This document shows, piece by piece, positions 34,147-45,285 of a stretch of DNA of 64,000 nucleotides. The notes beneath the pieces were generated by a model. That model did not search any database. It saw only the letters and a list, made by a program, of their open reading frames with translations, and was not told the origin of the DNA. The position numbers and the translations under genes were made by a program. The stretch is from Plecoglossus altivelis (Eukaryota > Chordata > Actinopteri > Osmeriformes > Plecoglossidae), in assembly GCA_036571765.1 (NCBI GenBank), contig BROE01000024.1, positions 14,847,041 through 14,911,040 of the forward strand, given 5' to 3'. Position 1 is the first letter of the stretch. Every line of letters starts with the position of its first letter.

Positions 34147-34425
34147 AGTCAGTCAGCCTGAAGCAGAGCAGACTGGTAGTGTAATCTGTGCCTGACCCTT
34201 CCTAACCTCACAATAGCTCTCGCTCTCTCTCCTCTTCTCTCTCTCTCCTCTTTTCTCTCTCTCTCTCCTCTTCTCTCTCTCTCCCTCTCTCCTCTCACAC
34301 TCTGTCCTCTTCTCTCTCTCACTTTTTCTGTTTCTCTCTATATTTCTCCTTAGCCCCTGTCTTCCATCTCTCCTCCCCCCCTCCCCTCTCTCTCCTCTCT
34401 CCTTTATTCCCTCCTCACATATAGC
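33958..34425. repeat. CT microsatellite tracts
   Basis: Pure CT at about 34090-34142. TTTCTC mixtures lie before it and CTCTCCTCTTCTC after it from 34217. Confidence 0.95.
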
Positions 34426-35216
34426 AAGCAGTCATCACCAGTCTCATGCTCCCTTGCTGTGAGACGACCCATCATGGTGGACAGGGACTCAAGCAACAGA
34501 CTCAACAACTCTGCTTTCTTCAAATGCTGCAGGACCTTCAATTTCATTTTCACTGCTGGGAAAAAAATATCTTTTATTACAATTTTTTTTTAACATAACT
34601 TAACCTGAACAACACATAGATAAATAGTATGCGGTTCAGAGCAGAGCTGAGGGTGTTTCTCCTCCTCTTGCTGCCTCAGAGAGACCCTTGTTATGTGCTT
34701 GTATCTGTTAGGAGAAGGAGGTGGTTTCTGATGAAGTGTTCCCCACAGGGCTGAAAGCACCGTCTACACGCAGTAACTGGCGGTTAGACCAACCTAAGCT
34801 CACACCACCTATGCAGATACCAGACTCATCCATTTGAACGTGTGCATGCTAAACCTGGCTGATGAACGACGTGCCTGGCAGCAGTACTGCCTGTGTTTCA
34901 TCACGCCAGACCCTCCTCCTTGTCCACACCCTCCCTCCCCGACCAGCTCCCCTCAACCTGACAACACAGCCGCCTCACATAATTAACTTTCAGAGCAGTG
35001 CTGCTTTTCTGTCAAAGACAACAGGAGGACGCGGCTGTAAAGAAAAGGAAAAGAAAAACCGCTTTCATTGAACCGCGACTCGCTGGATGAAAGAGACAAG
35101 AGATTTCAGTCAGTCCTGGATACACAAGAGTGACACAGGCCATGTCCATCTAGCATATCAAGCTATCAACCATCTCTCTTCGTCCAGCCCTTCACAGATC
35201 AGCAACACCATGGCAC
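34426..35216. other. Unique block, no gene seen
   Basis: Unique sequence. The frame at 34862-35071 has no recognised domain. Confidence 0.45.
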
Positions 35217-35288
35217 AGAACACAAGGATGTGACATAGAACACAAGGATGTGACATAGAACACAAGGATGTGACATAGAACACAAGTA
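35217..35288. repeat. 20-bp repeat, about 3.5 copies
   Basis: AGAACACAAGGATGTGACAT repeated nearly perfectly. Confidence 0.93.
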
Positions 35289-35549
35289 TTCTGGGAAAAC
35301 TGTCTTAACAGCCCTGAAGACAAGACAGAGACTGACTTGTTATCCAGACCTCAAGCTCAGATTCCTCCAATGACATCCCTGGCCTGTGATTGGAGGGATC
35401 CTGAGCTGGCTTGTGATAGGATGCAACATTAATAGCTGGGGTGTGACCTCTGACCCTGGCTTTTAACCATTACTGCTGCAGGTCACTACTCAAGGCTGCT
35501 TCCCATTTCCTGCCCCACAGGAGGCCTTCTGGACACAGCTCCAGAGCAT

Positions 35550-35872
35550 CTCCTCCAAATCGTCTCCCCAGAGCGTCTCCCACAGGGGCAAATTCACTAG
35601 AGCGTCTTCCACAGAGTGACTCACCAGAGCGTCTCCCACAGAGCGTCTTCCCCAGAGCGTCTCCTCCAGAGTGACTCACCAGAGTGACTCACCAGAGCGT
35701 CTCCTCCAGTGTCTACCCAGAGCATCTCCCCAGAGCGTCTCCTCCAGAGCGTCTCCTCCAGAGTGTCTACCCAGAGCATCTCCCCAGAGCGTCTCCTCCA
35801 GAGCGTCTCCTCCAGAGCGTCTCCCCAGAGCATCTCCTCCAGAGCGTCTACCCAGAGCATCTCCTCCAGCAC
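35550..35872. repeat. 12-15-bp CAGAGCGTCTCC minisatellite
   Basis: Units CAGAGCGTCTCCTC and CAGAGCATCTCCC, with longer ordered groups (TACCCAGAGCATCTCCCCAG). The core CAGAGCGTCTCC is the same as in the array at 1-252. Confidence 0.93.
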
Positions 35873-35925
35873 AGATCTTTAGAATATTGGTTCTTGGATG
35901 TTGATGTTCCACCACTGCTGCTTTT

Positions 35926-36093
35926 AAACCACACTGGTTATATAGTTTAACCAGTGTGGTTATATAGAAAGTATAACCACACTGGTTATACAGTTTAACC
36001 AGTGTGGTTATATAGAAAGTATAACCACAGTGGTTATACAGTTTAACCAGTGTGGTTATATAGAAAGTATAACCACACTGGTTATATATGGTT
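35926..36093. repeat. 48-bp hairpin-forming tandem repeat
   Basis: Three full units and a half. Each has arms AACCACACTGGTTA and TTAACCAGTGTGGTT around a 5-6-nt loop (TACAG/TATAG), followed by ATATAGAAAGTAT. One arm in the third unit has a change (CACAGTGG). Confidence 0.95.
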
Positions 36094-36430
36094 AATAACA
36101 ACAAACCCTGATGTACAGAGGAGACTATCACTGCAGCAGGGACATGTGATAAACCTGGATCTAATGCATCATTATATAACTAGGGGTTATTTGCTTGCAC
36201 AATTGTGTGTATGTGTTTGTGCGTGTGTGTACATGTTGTGTGTGTGTGTGTGTGCGCGAAGGCCATACACAGAGAGAAGGCTTGCCACCATTCAGCAGAT
36301 CACTTAAATCTGGCTGCGGGGCACAAAGTCCATTTGTCACGTCACACTTTTGTTATCATGCAGTCTTCAGAGAAACAAACAACTTAGAACACAGGAGAGA
36401 AGCTCTTCCACCAGAAGGCTGGGTTAGCTG

Positions 36431-37340
36431 TGACAGAGAGAGGAGGGGGTGGAGAGAGGGGGGGTGGAGAGAGAGGGTGGAGAGAGAGAGATGGTGGAGA
36501 GATAGGGGGGGTGGAGAGAGAGAGGAGGGGGGGTGGAGAGAGAGAGGGGGGGGAGNNNNNNNNNNNNNNNNNNNNNNNNNNNNNNNNNNNNNNNNNNNNN
36601 NNNNNNNNNNNNNNNNNNNNNNNNNNNNNNNNNNNNNNNNNNNNNNNNNNNNNNNNNNNNNNNNNNNNNNNNNNNNNNNNNNNNNNNNNNNNNNNNNNNN
36701 NNNNNNNNNNNNNNNNNNNNNNNNNNNNNNNNNNNNNNNNNNNNNNNNNNNNNNNNNNNNNNNNNNNNNNNNNNNNNNNNNNNNNNNNNNNNNNNNNNNN
36801 NNNNNNNNNNNNNNNNNNNNNNNNNNNNNNNNNNNNNNNNNNNNNNNNNNNNNNNNNNNNNNNNNNNNNNNNNNNNNNNNNNNNNNNNNNNNNNNNNNNN
36901 NNNNNNNNNNNNNNNNNNNNNNNNNNNNNNNNNNNNNNNNNNNNNNNNNNNNNNNNNNNNNNNNNNNNNNNNNNNNNNNNNNNNNNNNNNNNNNNNNNNN
37001 NNNNNNNNNNNNNNNNNNNNNNNNNNNNNNNNNNNNNNNNNNNNNNNNNNNNNNNNNNNNNNNNNNNNNNNNNNNNNNNNNNNNNNNNNNNNNNNNNNNN
37101 NNNNNNNNNNNNNNNNNNNNNNNNNNNNNNNNNNNNNNNNNNNNNNNNNNNNNNNNNNNNNNNNNNNNNNNAGGGGGATGGAGAGAGAGAGCGGGGGTGG
37201 AGAGAGAGAGGGTGGGTGGAGAGAGAGGGGGTGGAGAGAGAGAGGGTGGAGAGAGAGGGGGGGTAGAGAGAGAGAGGGGGGATGGAGAGAGACAGGGGTG
37301 GAGAGAGAGAGCGAGGGGGATGAAGAGAAAGAAACAGGAG
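36431..37340. repeat. Purine array GTGGAGAGAGAG containing assembly gap
   Basis: GGGGGTGGAGAGAGAGA units lie on both sides of the N run, so the gap is probably inside one array. Confidence 0.92.
36556..37171. other. Assembly gap (616 N)
   Basis: Run of N. No sequence; flanked on both sides by the purine array. Confidence 0.99.
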
Positions 37341-37394
37341 GAGGTGCTTGTCTACATCAGTAAGTGGGTGTGTGTGTAATAACGTGTTGGTTTA

Positions 37395-37469
37395 GAGTGT
37401 GTATGTGTCTGCATGTGTGTGTGTGTCTGCATGTGTGTGTGTGTGTGTGTGTGTTTGTCTGCATGTGTA

Positions 37470-37502
<33 letters not shown>

Positions 37503-37770
37503 TTATGTGTCTGCATGTGTGTGTGTGTGTTTGTCTGCATGTGTATGTGTGTGTGTGTGTGTATGTGTGTGTTTATGTGTCTGCATGTGCATGTGTGTGT
37601 GTGTGTGTATGTGTTTATGTGTCTGCATGTGTGTGTGTGTGTGTGTATGTGTGTACATGCGTGTGTGTATGTGTGTGTACGTGTGTGTATGTGTGTGTGT
37701 GTATGTGTGTACATGTGTGTGTATGTGTGTGCATGTGTGTGTGTGTATGTGTGTGTGTATGTGTGTGTGC
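37395..37770. repeat. GT-rich minisatellite with GTCTGCATGTG
   Basis: GT runs interrupted by TATGTGTCTGCATGTGTGTG, later by GTGTACATGTG. Cys/Val-rich frames are artefacts. Confidence 0.93.
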
Positions 37771-38030
37771 AATCCTCAGACACTGCCTCTCTGCTCCATG
37801 GTTAAATCATGTGTACAAGCTGTTTCCAATAAACTGTTAAATTTGATAAAGAGGGCGGTATTATGTTACAAAGCCCAGAAGGCTCTTGGACTCCTGGTAT
37901 CACGAACACAGTTTGCCTGAGAATAACGTTGTGACTTTCATCACCAGAAAAAACAACCGTGTTCTGTCAATGTAGTCTGAGGTGGCACCTGCAGAGAGGG
38001 GCAGTCAGTGAGAAGATGAGAGATGTCTGT

Positions 38031-38335
38031 ATGTCAGTGTCCTGCTCTGTGTTGAAGACTGTATATCTGTGTCCTGCTCTGTGTTGAAGACTGTATCTGT
38101 GTCCTGCTCTGTGTTGAAGACTGCATCTGTGTCCTGGTCTGTGTTGAAGACTGTATCTGTGTCCTGCTCTGTGTTGAAGACTGTATCTGTGTCCTGCTCT
38201 TTGTTAAAGACTGCATCTGTGTCCTGGTCTGTGTTGAAGACTGTATCTGTGTCCTGCTCTGTGTTGAATATGCCTGGTCTGTGTCCTGCTCTGTGTTGAA
38301 GACTGTATATCAGTGTCGTGCTCTGTGTTGAAGAC
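38031..38335. repeat. 30-bp minisatellite
   Basis: About ten units of TGTGTCCTGCTCTGTGTTGA then AGACTGTATC. Insertions make some units 33 bp. Confidence 0.94.
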
Positions 38336-38627
38336 TCACAAGAGTGGGGGGTGGGGGGGGTGGAGGGGGAGTGAGGGGGGGGGCAGACAACTGCAGAAAT
38401 GCCACAGGGGTGAAAACCGAACCTCTTTACTGATCTTGCCCATCCCTACCCCTCCCCCTACGCCCTCCCTCCCTCCCCCTACTCACCCACATCTCTCTGT
38501 CAAGTTCCCAAGGACTGGAACAGCAAGGATCGGACCAGAATAGGAAGTACAGGCCTGGAACAGGAAGTACAGGCCTGGAACAGGAAGTACAGGACTGTTA
38601 TGCCTGTCTCCCTCCCTGGGCTCAACT
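38336..38627. repeat. G-rich tract and 20-bp triple repeat
   Basis: 38343-38390 is G-rich with GGGGGGTGGAGG. 38537-38597 has three copies of GAACAGGAAGTACAGGCCTG. Each contains GGAAGT, an ETS-like core. Confidence 0.85.
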
Positions 38628-38786
38628 CACGCACACACGCGCGCACACATGCACGCACACGCACACACACGCATGCACACACGCGTGCACAGACACACAC
38701 AGACAGGATACAGACACAGACACGCAAGCATGGACACATAGACACACACACACACACACAGACACACACACACACACACACACACA

Positions 38787-38822
<36 letters not shown>

Positions 38823-38926
38823 CACACACACTCATAGACACACACAGACACACACACACACACACACTCATAGACACACACACACACACACACTCAGAGA
38901 CATGCACAGACACACACACAGACAGT
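38628..38926. repeat. CA microsatellite with AGACACA and GCACGCAC variants
   Basis: Long CA runs with CAGACA and TCATAGACACAC interruptions. Confidence 0.94.
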
Positions 38927-39982
38927 GTGTGGCTTGGAGGAAGCCACACACTCTCAGCTCGTCAGCAGTCAGAGCCTGAGGCAGCAGGACTGTCTGGAGA
39001 ACAGATCACTGCTCAACATGGATGCCTCCATCGTCTCCTCCTCCTCTAATGGGCTCCAGTCACACAGGAAGGATGGCTTCCTATCCATCTATTCATTAAC
39101 ACCTTGCGCTCCGCCTTGCGTGTCCTACGTGTGACGTGACAAACGCAGCGCAGGTTAACACATGAAGCACTTCAAGCAGCACATGCAAACCAAACAGACG
39201 TTAGTTTCTGGTCGTGAACATCTACTGAACCGAGGCTTTGGATCCAGTCAAACGGTTCAGAAGAACCAGCTGAAACTGGCGGGAGACCTTGGCAGGAAAA
39301 GATTTACTGACCAATGTTCTCTACCCAGTACATTTACATTTTATTAAAAACCCAGACAACATTCAAATAATGCATAATGCATGATATATAAACACATACA
39401 TAACAGAACCACGGAAATTATCTGCTTCTTTCAGTGAGAATAAAGTAGCAGGTTTGAGGTTCTGTTAGTTCAGCTTAGCAAGGACATAAATACTCCTCAC
39501 TTCTCCTCCTCCTCTCCTCCCTCCTCTCCTCCTTCTGCCCCTCCCCTTCTCTCTCCCTGCCTCCTCTCCTCCCTCCTCTCCTCACTCACCTCCTCTCTCC
39601 ACACTGGCCTTGCGTGGCCATGAACCTTCCGCTCATGAAGAGAGTTGGAACAGGCCACATACAGGTCCTGACAGGCAGCTCTGTCACACCATCCGAATTA
39701 AAAAAACTTTATTGAAACGGAATGATTTAGTTTGGCAATGTGTTACGGCAATAACACTACTTAAGAAGAAAGTCTTAAGGATTTGCTGAATCAACATTAT
39801 TAGGGTACATTATTAAAGTTCAGTCTATTATAGGTTGGGCTTTATAGGAGTGTGTGTGTCTGCACACCATGAAAGAGGTATTCTCCAGATTACTGAACTG
39901 ATGTATATAGACATAACTACCTAACTAGACCAACACAGTAAATGTTGTCTATAGATCCTCATCTTGCTATTCCACCACATGA
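38927..39982. other. Unique block with one CT-rich patch
   Basis: 39495-39600 is CTCCTC-rich. The remainder is unique with no exon recognised. The frames at 38925-39134 and 39162-39347 have no known domains. Confidence 0.45.
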
Positions 39983-40560
39983 GGTTATGGTTAGGTTAGG
40001 GTTATGTTAGGGTTAGGTTATGGTTAGGTTAGGGTTAGGTTATGGTTAGGGTTAGGTTAGGGTTATGTTAAATTTAGGTTAGGGTTATGTTAGGGTTAGG
40101 GTTACGTTACGTTAGGCTAGGGTTACGTTAAGTTAGGGTTAGGGTTACGTTAAGTTAAGGTTACATTAAGTTAGGGTTAGGGTTACGTTGGGTTAGGGTT
40201 AGGTTGGGTTTATATTAGGGTTACGTTAAGTTAGAGTTACTTTAAGTTAGGGTTACGTTAAGTTAGGGTTAGGGTTAAGTTACGTTAGGTTAGGGTTGCG
40301 TTAAGTTAAGGTTAAGTTAAGGTTAGGCTAGGGTTACGTTAAGTTAGGGTTATGTTAAGTTAGGGTTAGGGTTAAGTTACGTTAGGTTAGGGTTGCGTTA
40401 AATTAAGGTTAAGTTAAGGTTAGGCATAAGGTTAGGTCAGGGTTACGTTAAGTTAGCGTTACTTTAAGTTAGGGTTACGTTAAGGTTAGGCATAAGGTTA
40501 GGTTAGGGTTACTTTAAGTTAGGGTTGCGTTAAGTTAAGGTTAGGCATAAGGTTAGGTTA
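39983..40560. repeat. Telomere-like GGTTAGGGTTA repeat, degenerate
   Basis: Irregular TTAGGG, TTAGG, TTACG, TTAAG hexamer/pentamer mixture with a recurring GTTACGTTAAGTTAGGGT pattern. All in one orientation (G-rich strand plus). Confidence 0.93.
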
Positions 40561-41689
40561 GTCCTGCTGAACTTGTCTGTTCACATCCACAAAGGAATGC
40601 AAAATGTGCTTTTGAAATTCAGCAATCTCGCTAGAGATTACTGTCAGTGAACATTAATTGCATAAGAAACAATGTTCCTCCAACCAATCAGGAAGAAGAT
40701 AACAGAAAACATGACATTCGTTCCCAACAATCATGAAATAATCGTCCCCTGTCACGAAGCATGCGTGGACGATTACATTAATCTCCTAGACAGATCTGCC
40801 ATTTGTCTGCAATATTTCACGTGTTTTAAACGCAGGTTTTGAGACAGGAACGAAGCTTGTCTCCAGCCTGCGCTCATGAAGTAGTCGGTTTCTCCACAAC
40901 ATAAATCATCCTATTCAAGCTTCTGTTGGAAGGGATTTCCCCCCAATCTGCTGCTCCAGGTATTCACATTAAGACCATGTATGACTACATGTGTTACACA
41001 CAATATCGTGGTAATTTACCACAGTAGTTTGTGGCTCCAGCTGTGTTGGATGGATCGTTGAACCCTTGTGTGAGCGATGGAAAGAGAACGGTTCTGCTTT
41101 GAACTAAAACCTTCTGAAGTCGAATCAAAAGCAAGGCCAGTCTGGTTAAACCAGACTGATGTCCCTGGAAGGAGACTTCCTGTTCCTGCTTCATAATCCC
41201 CCACAAACACAAACCGGACAGCTCATATTAGATGGATGTTATTAAAGTTATTAATGTTATTACTGAGAGATAGAGAGAAGGGCGAGTAAGAGAGACAAAG
41301 AGAAAAGAGAGAAAGTCTGAACAGGAGAGCGAGCGAGCGAGCGAGCGAGCGAGAGAGAGAGAGAGAGAGAGAGACATCCTTTGTGGGGTGGTGAAGACAC
41401 TCCCTCCTGGTTAGGGTTAGTTCTGTTCCTGTGCTGCCCCCCCCCAGCCCCCCCGGCCCCCCCCTGGCCCCCCTGCCCCCCATGGACCAGGGACTAGCAT
41501 GTCTACCACACTCTATATTTAGAACATTTAAGGTTGTGTGCTTAAAAGGAAAGTCAAAAGATGCCATTCTTTATTAATGTCTGAGGATATGAAATGGGTC
41601 GCCAGGCCCCAGGCCTTCACCTTTTCAAATATAACGAATGTCTCAATTAAAATCCCTCTCAACCACCATGCTTATTTTTCGATAACAAT
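40561..41689. other. Unique block with GAGC/GA microsatellite
   Basis: 41268-41373 is GA-rich with (GAGC)n at 41326-41350, and 41440-41475 is C-rich. No exon recognised elsewhere. Confidence 0.5.
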
Positions 41690-42108
41690 CACCCTCCCTT
41701 TTCTCCCTCTCTCACTCCCTCTCCCTGTCACCCTCCCTCTCTCTCTTCCTGTCTCTCTCTCTCTCTCTCTCTCTCTGTCTCCTTGTATCTCCCTCTCTCT
41801 CTCTCTCTCTCTCTCTTCCTGTCTCTATCTCTCTCTCCCTCTCCCTCTTTGTCTCCCTGTATCTCCCTCTCTCTCCTTCTCTCTCTCTCCCTCGCTCACT
41901 CCCTCTCTCACTCTCTCTATTTGATGACACATAGGGCAAATGATGCTCACGCAGAAGGAGAGAGTGAGGGAGAGGGGGAGGGAGAGAGGGGGGAGGAGAA
42001 AGAGGAGCAGAGAGAGTGAGCAAGAGGGAGGAGAGAGAGCAGGAGGGATAAAGAGAGAGGGAGGAGAGCAGGAGGGTAGAGAGAGAGAAAGAGGAGAGCT
42101 GGAGATTT
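41690..42108. repeat. CT tract (41690-41922) facing GA tract (41955-42108)
   Basis: CTCTCTCCCTGTATCTCCC repeats, then about 30 bases of unique sequence, then GAGAGAGGGAGGAGAGCAGG. Opposed orientation gives a long imperfect inverted repeat. Confidence 0.9.
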
Positions 42109-43345
42109 GGTCATTATTTCCCTTTCCCTTTCCCACCTACACACACCTACGTGCAAATACACACATGCACCAACGCATGCACGTGCACGCATGCATAATT
42201 ACAAACGTACACACATGCATCTACACGCATGCATGGACACAATGTGTGGCCAACACTCATAAACATGCAGCATCTCACACTGTAGATGACTTCAGGATGG
42301 TACTGGGCTCTCCTGAGTGTTCCCCGTTAACAACGCTTTCAGCTGACGGCACAGGACACTGTCACCATTTGTGGCTTAAAGGAAATGAATCTACAATTGA
42401 AGACTTATATCATTGCAACATCATTACCATTTAGACAAGGAAGGCTGTCATAACCCCCTGGTAGGCCTGGCTTTAATAAAAGACCACTTACAGACAGTGA
42501 ACAACAGAACACAACTAAACACAAAAAACATGTCTTGCTTGTTTCCCTAAGAGCCGTGGAGAGGAGCAGATCAGATGAGTGTCTTTCTGTTCCTGTTTAA
42601 GTCGGCTCCCAGGCAAACCAGACCCAGGCAAACCAGAACCAGGCATTTTCCATTCAGTAATATCCAATAATTAATAATTATGTCGGCCCTTTTTCATTTT
42701 CGGTTACAGATTCGTTCTCTGGCATTATCTCGACCGCTTTACTAATAGAGAAGCACGCAAAGTCCAAACAGTTCAACCTGAGGTTTCCATGGCTTAGTTT
42801 ACCTCAACACAAACAGCCAGGCCAGGAATACACGATCTGATGGGCTGTTTAGTTGAACCAAGGTTAAGGCCATGAATAATACTACTACACATGAAACTGC
42901 ACAATCCAGCTGCTGCTTCGTGTTCTTCAGTCTGCTGTTCGGCTCAGAAGGATTCCTCCATGGTTCTCTGTGAAGTACTGAAGGCTGGGAGCGATGCACT
43001 GTCCTGCCCCCAACACGCTCACTAAGACTTCTCGCCTGCTCTAAACTGATAATGTATGATATCTTGACGCTGGGAGATAATGTCATAAACCACACAGAAA
43101 CATCTTGCCTTATGGGCTTTCTGCTGTTGTTTTCCCATGGTTAGAGTCTCCAGACAGTTAATATGATGTAATGGGTTGTTTATGATGATGATGTTGAATT
43201 GTCTCATTTCCACTGAGCGATGTTTGCAGATGATGCAGCCGTAAGAAGACAAGGCCCGGCAGCGTATGTGTTTAGGTCCAGCCTGCAACACACAGCACAG
43301 TTCAGCTAAATATTGAAATACACCATTTCTGACCGCTCAATTCTT
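42109..43345. other. Unique block, no gene seen
   Basis: ACACATGCA-rich at 42135-42240; otherwise unique and without a recognised exon. Confidence 0.45.
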
Positions 43346-43745
43346 ACAACCCCTCCTCTCCCCACTGCAACCAACCCCTTCCTCACCCCTCCCTCCCCTC
43401 CATCACCCCTCCTCTCCCCACTGCTCCCTCCCTTCCTCACCCCTCCCTCCCCTCCATCACCCCTCCTCTCCCCACTGTCTTCCGCGTCCCCTCCATCACC
43501 CCTTCCTACCTCCATCAACCCTTACCCCCTTTCCCCTCCACAGCTCACGACCCTCCCAACTGCTCCCTCACCCTTTCTCACCCCTCCCTCCCCATCACCC
43601 CCCCCTCCATCCACCTCCTCCCTCTTTCCCTCCCTCCACTCCCTCTCCCCCTCTCTCTCCACCCTTTTCTTCCTCCTGTGGATCCCTCTCCGTCCTTTTC
43701 TTTCTCCTCTCCCCCCTCCATCACCCTCCCCTCTTCCCCTCCGCC
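43346..43745. repeat. Pyrimidine CACCCCTCCCTCC tract
   Basis: CCCCTCCATCACCCCTCCTC units repeated irregularly, with CCCACTGCTCCCTC. It is the left part of the duplicated 592-bp segment. Confidence 0.88.
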
Positions 43746-43765
43746 GTGAGCTGGGTGTCGTCAAT

Positions 43766-44693
43766 CAGACCTAGATCTGCAGCATGTGGAGACACAGCAG
43801 GTGGTTAGAGACACGTCAGTTCAGCCCTGTCAGAACCAATCACAGGTGACTAAAAGGCTGGATGGATGTGAGGCGTGTTCAGACGTGTCTACACTTGCAG
43901 CTCGCTCTGAGAAGGTGGAAGCTTAGCTTCAGCTTACCGCTGTGTCTGGAATAAAGCTGCCTCTCTTCTCTGTGTCTGGTCTGAAGCCACTGGTCTCTTG
44001 GTCTGCTGGTCGGCTGGTCGGCTGGTCTGCTGGTCTCTAAAGGTAACAGAAGTCTGATAGGTCCTTTTTCTTTGTTTCATCTAAAAGTCACCTCCTCACA
44101 CCATCCCCTCCTTCCTCCTCCGCCTCGCTCTCCTTCCTTCCCTCCCCCTCCGCCTCCTCCTCCATTCCTCCTCCTCTCCCTCTCCCTTCCACTCACCCCT
44201 CCTCCTCCTCCTTCTCTCCTCCTCCTCTCTTCCTCACTCCCCCCTCCCCCTCCCCTCCTCACCCCTCCCCACTGCTCCCTCACCCCTTTCTCACCCCTCC
44301 CTCCCCTCCATCACCCCTCCCCTCTTTCCCCCTCCCCTGTGGCTGGGTGTCCTCATGCAGACCTAGATCTGCAGCATGTGGAGACACAGCAGGTGGTTAG
44401 AGACACGTCAGTTCAGCCCTGTCAGAACCAATCACAGGTGACTAAAAGGCTGGATGGATGTGAGGCGTGTTCAGACGTGTCTACACTTGCAGCTCGCTCT
44501 GAGAAGGTGGAAGCTTAGCTTCAGCTTACCGCTGTGTCTGGAATAAAGCTGCCTCTCTTCTCTGTGTCTGGTCTGAAGCCACTGGTCTCTTGGTCTGCTG
44601 GTCGGCTGGTCGGCTGGTCTGCTGGTCTCTAAAGGTAACAGAAGTCTGATAGGGTCTTTTTCTTTGTTTCTATCTAAAGTCACCTCCTCACCT
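43766..44693. repeat. Tandem duplication, period 592 bp
   Basis: About 330 bp of non-simple sequence from CAGACCTAGATCTGCAGCAT to TGATAGG...CACCTCCTCAC at 43766-44100 is present again at 44358-44693 with very few changes. A CT-rich spacer lies between. Inside, GTCTGCTGGTCGGCTGGTCG forms a small internal repeat. Confidence 0.95.
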
Positions 44694-45285
44694 CCCCTCC
44701 TTTCCTCCTCCTCCCTCCTCTCCTTCCTTCCCTCCCCCTCCTCCTCCCTCCCTCCCCTCCTTTCCTCCTCCACCTCCCTCCCTCCTTCCTCCTCTTCCCT
44801 TCACACCATCTGAATGCATCACAACAGAACCTAAACGCTTCATCAGTCACCATTGATATCAAGCCATTTCATATTACTTTATTGACTCAACTTTTGTGCT
44901 CTTCTTTATCCTGACAGTAAAGAATGAGCTGACCGCATCGTTTGAAAATTGGAGGCCATTTGCGGCAGCATGTTCAGGCATGTGACTAATGGGCAGCCCT
45001 CAAGGAACTGCAGAGGTATCACTCAGAAAGCTGAACTTTCCTTTCAAGAGATAGAGGAAGCTACAAACAGACAATCAGACAGAGGGAGAGAGAGAGACAG
45101 ACAGAGAGAGAGGGAGAGAGAGAGAGACAAAGGGAGAGAGACATAGAGACAGAGATGCAGCATATTTTTACCTTACATCATGTCAGTCAAACATGATGTA
45201 GTTAAAACCTCTTTGATCGGTGGCAGCAAAAGTAATTGTGAAAAATTGTAAAAAGTGTCTTTGTAGCTACTGTGTGGATAGAGGT
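44694..45285. other. CT tract then unique block with GA patch
   Basis: 44690-44805 is CTCC-rich, 45075-45155 is GAGAGACA-rich. No exon recognised. Confidence 0.5.

Noticed and set aside
36195..37379. Long frames spanning N runs here and at 57023-58257
   Set aside because: Open only because N is untranslated; flanks are simple repeats.
39983..40560. True chromosome end
   Set aside because: Too degenerate, and long unique sequence follows on both sides; kept only as telomere-like repeat.
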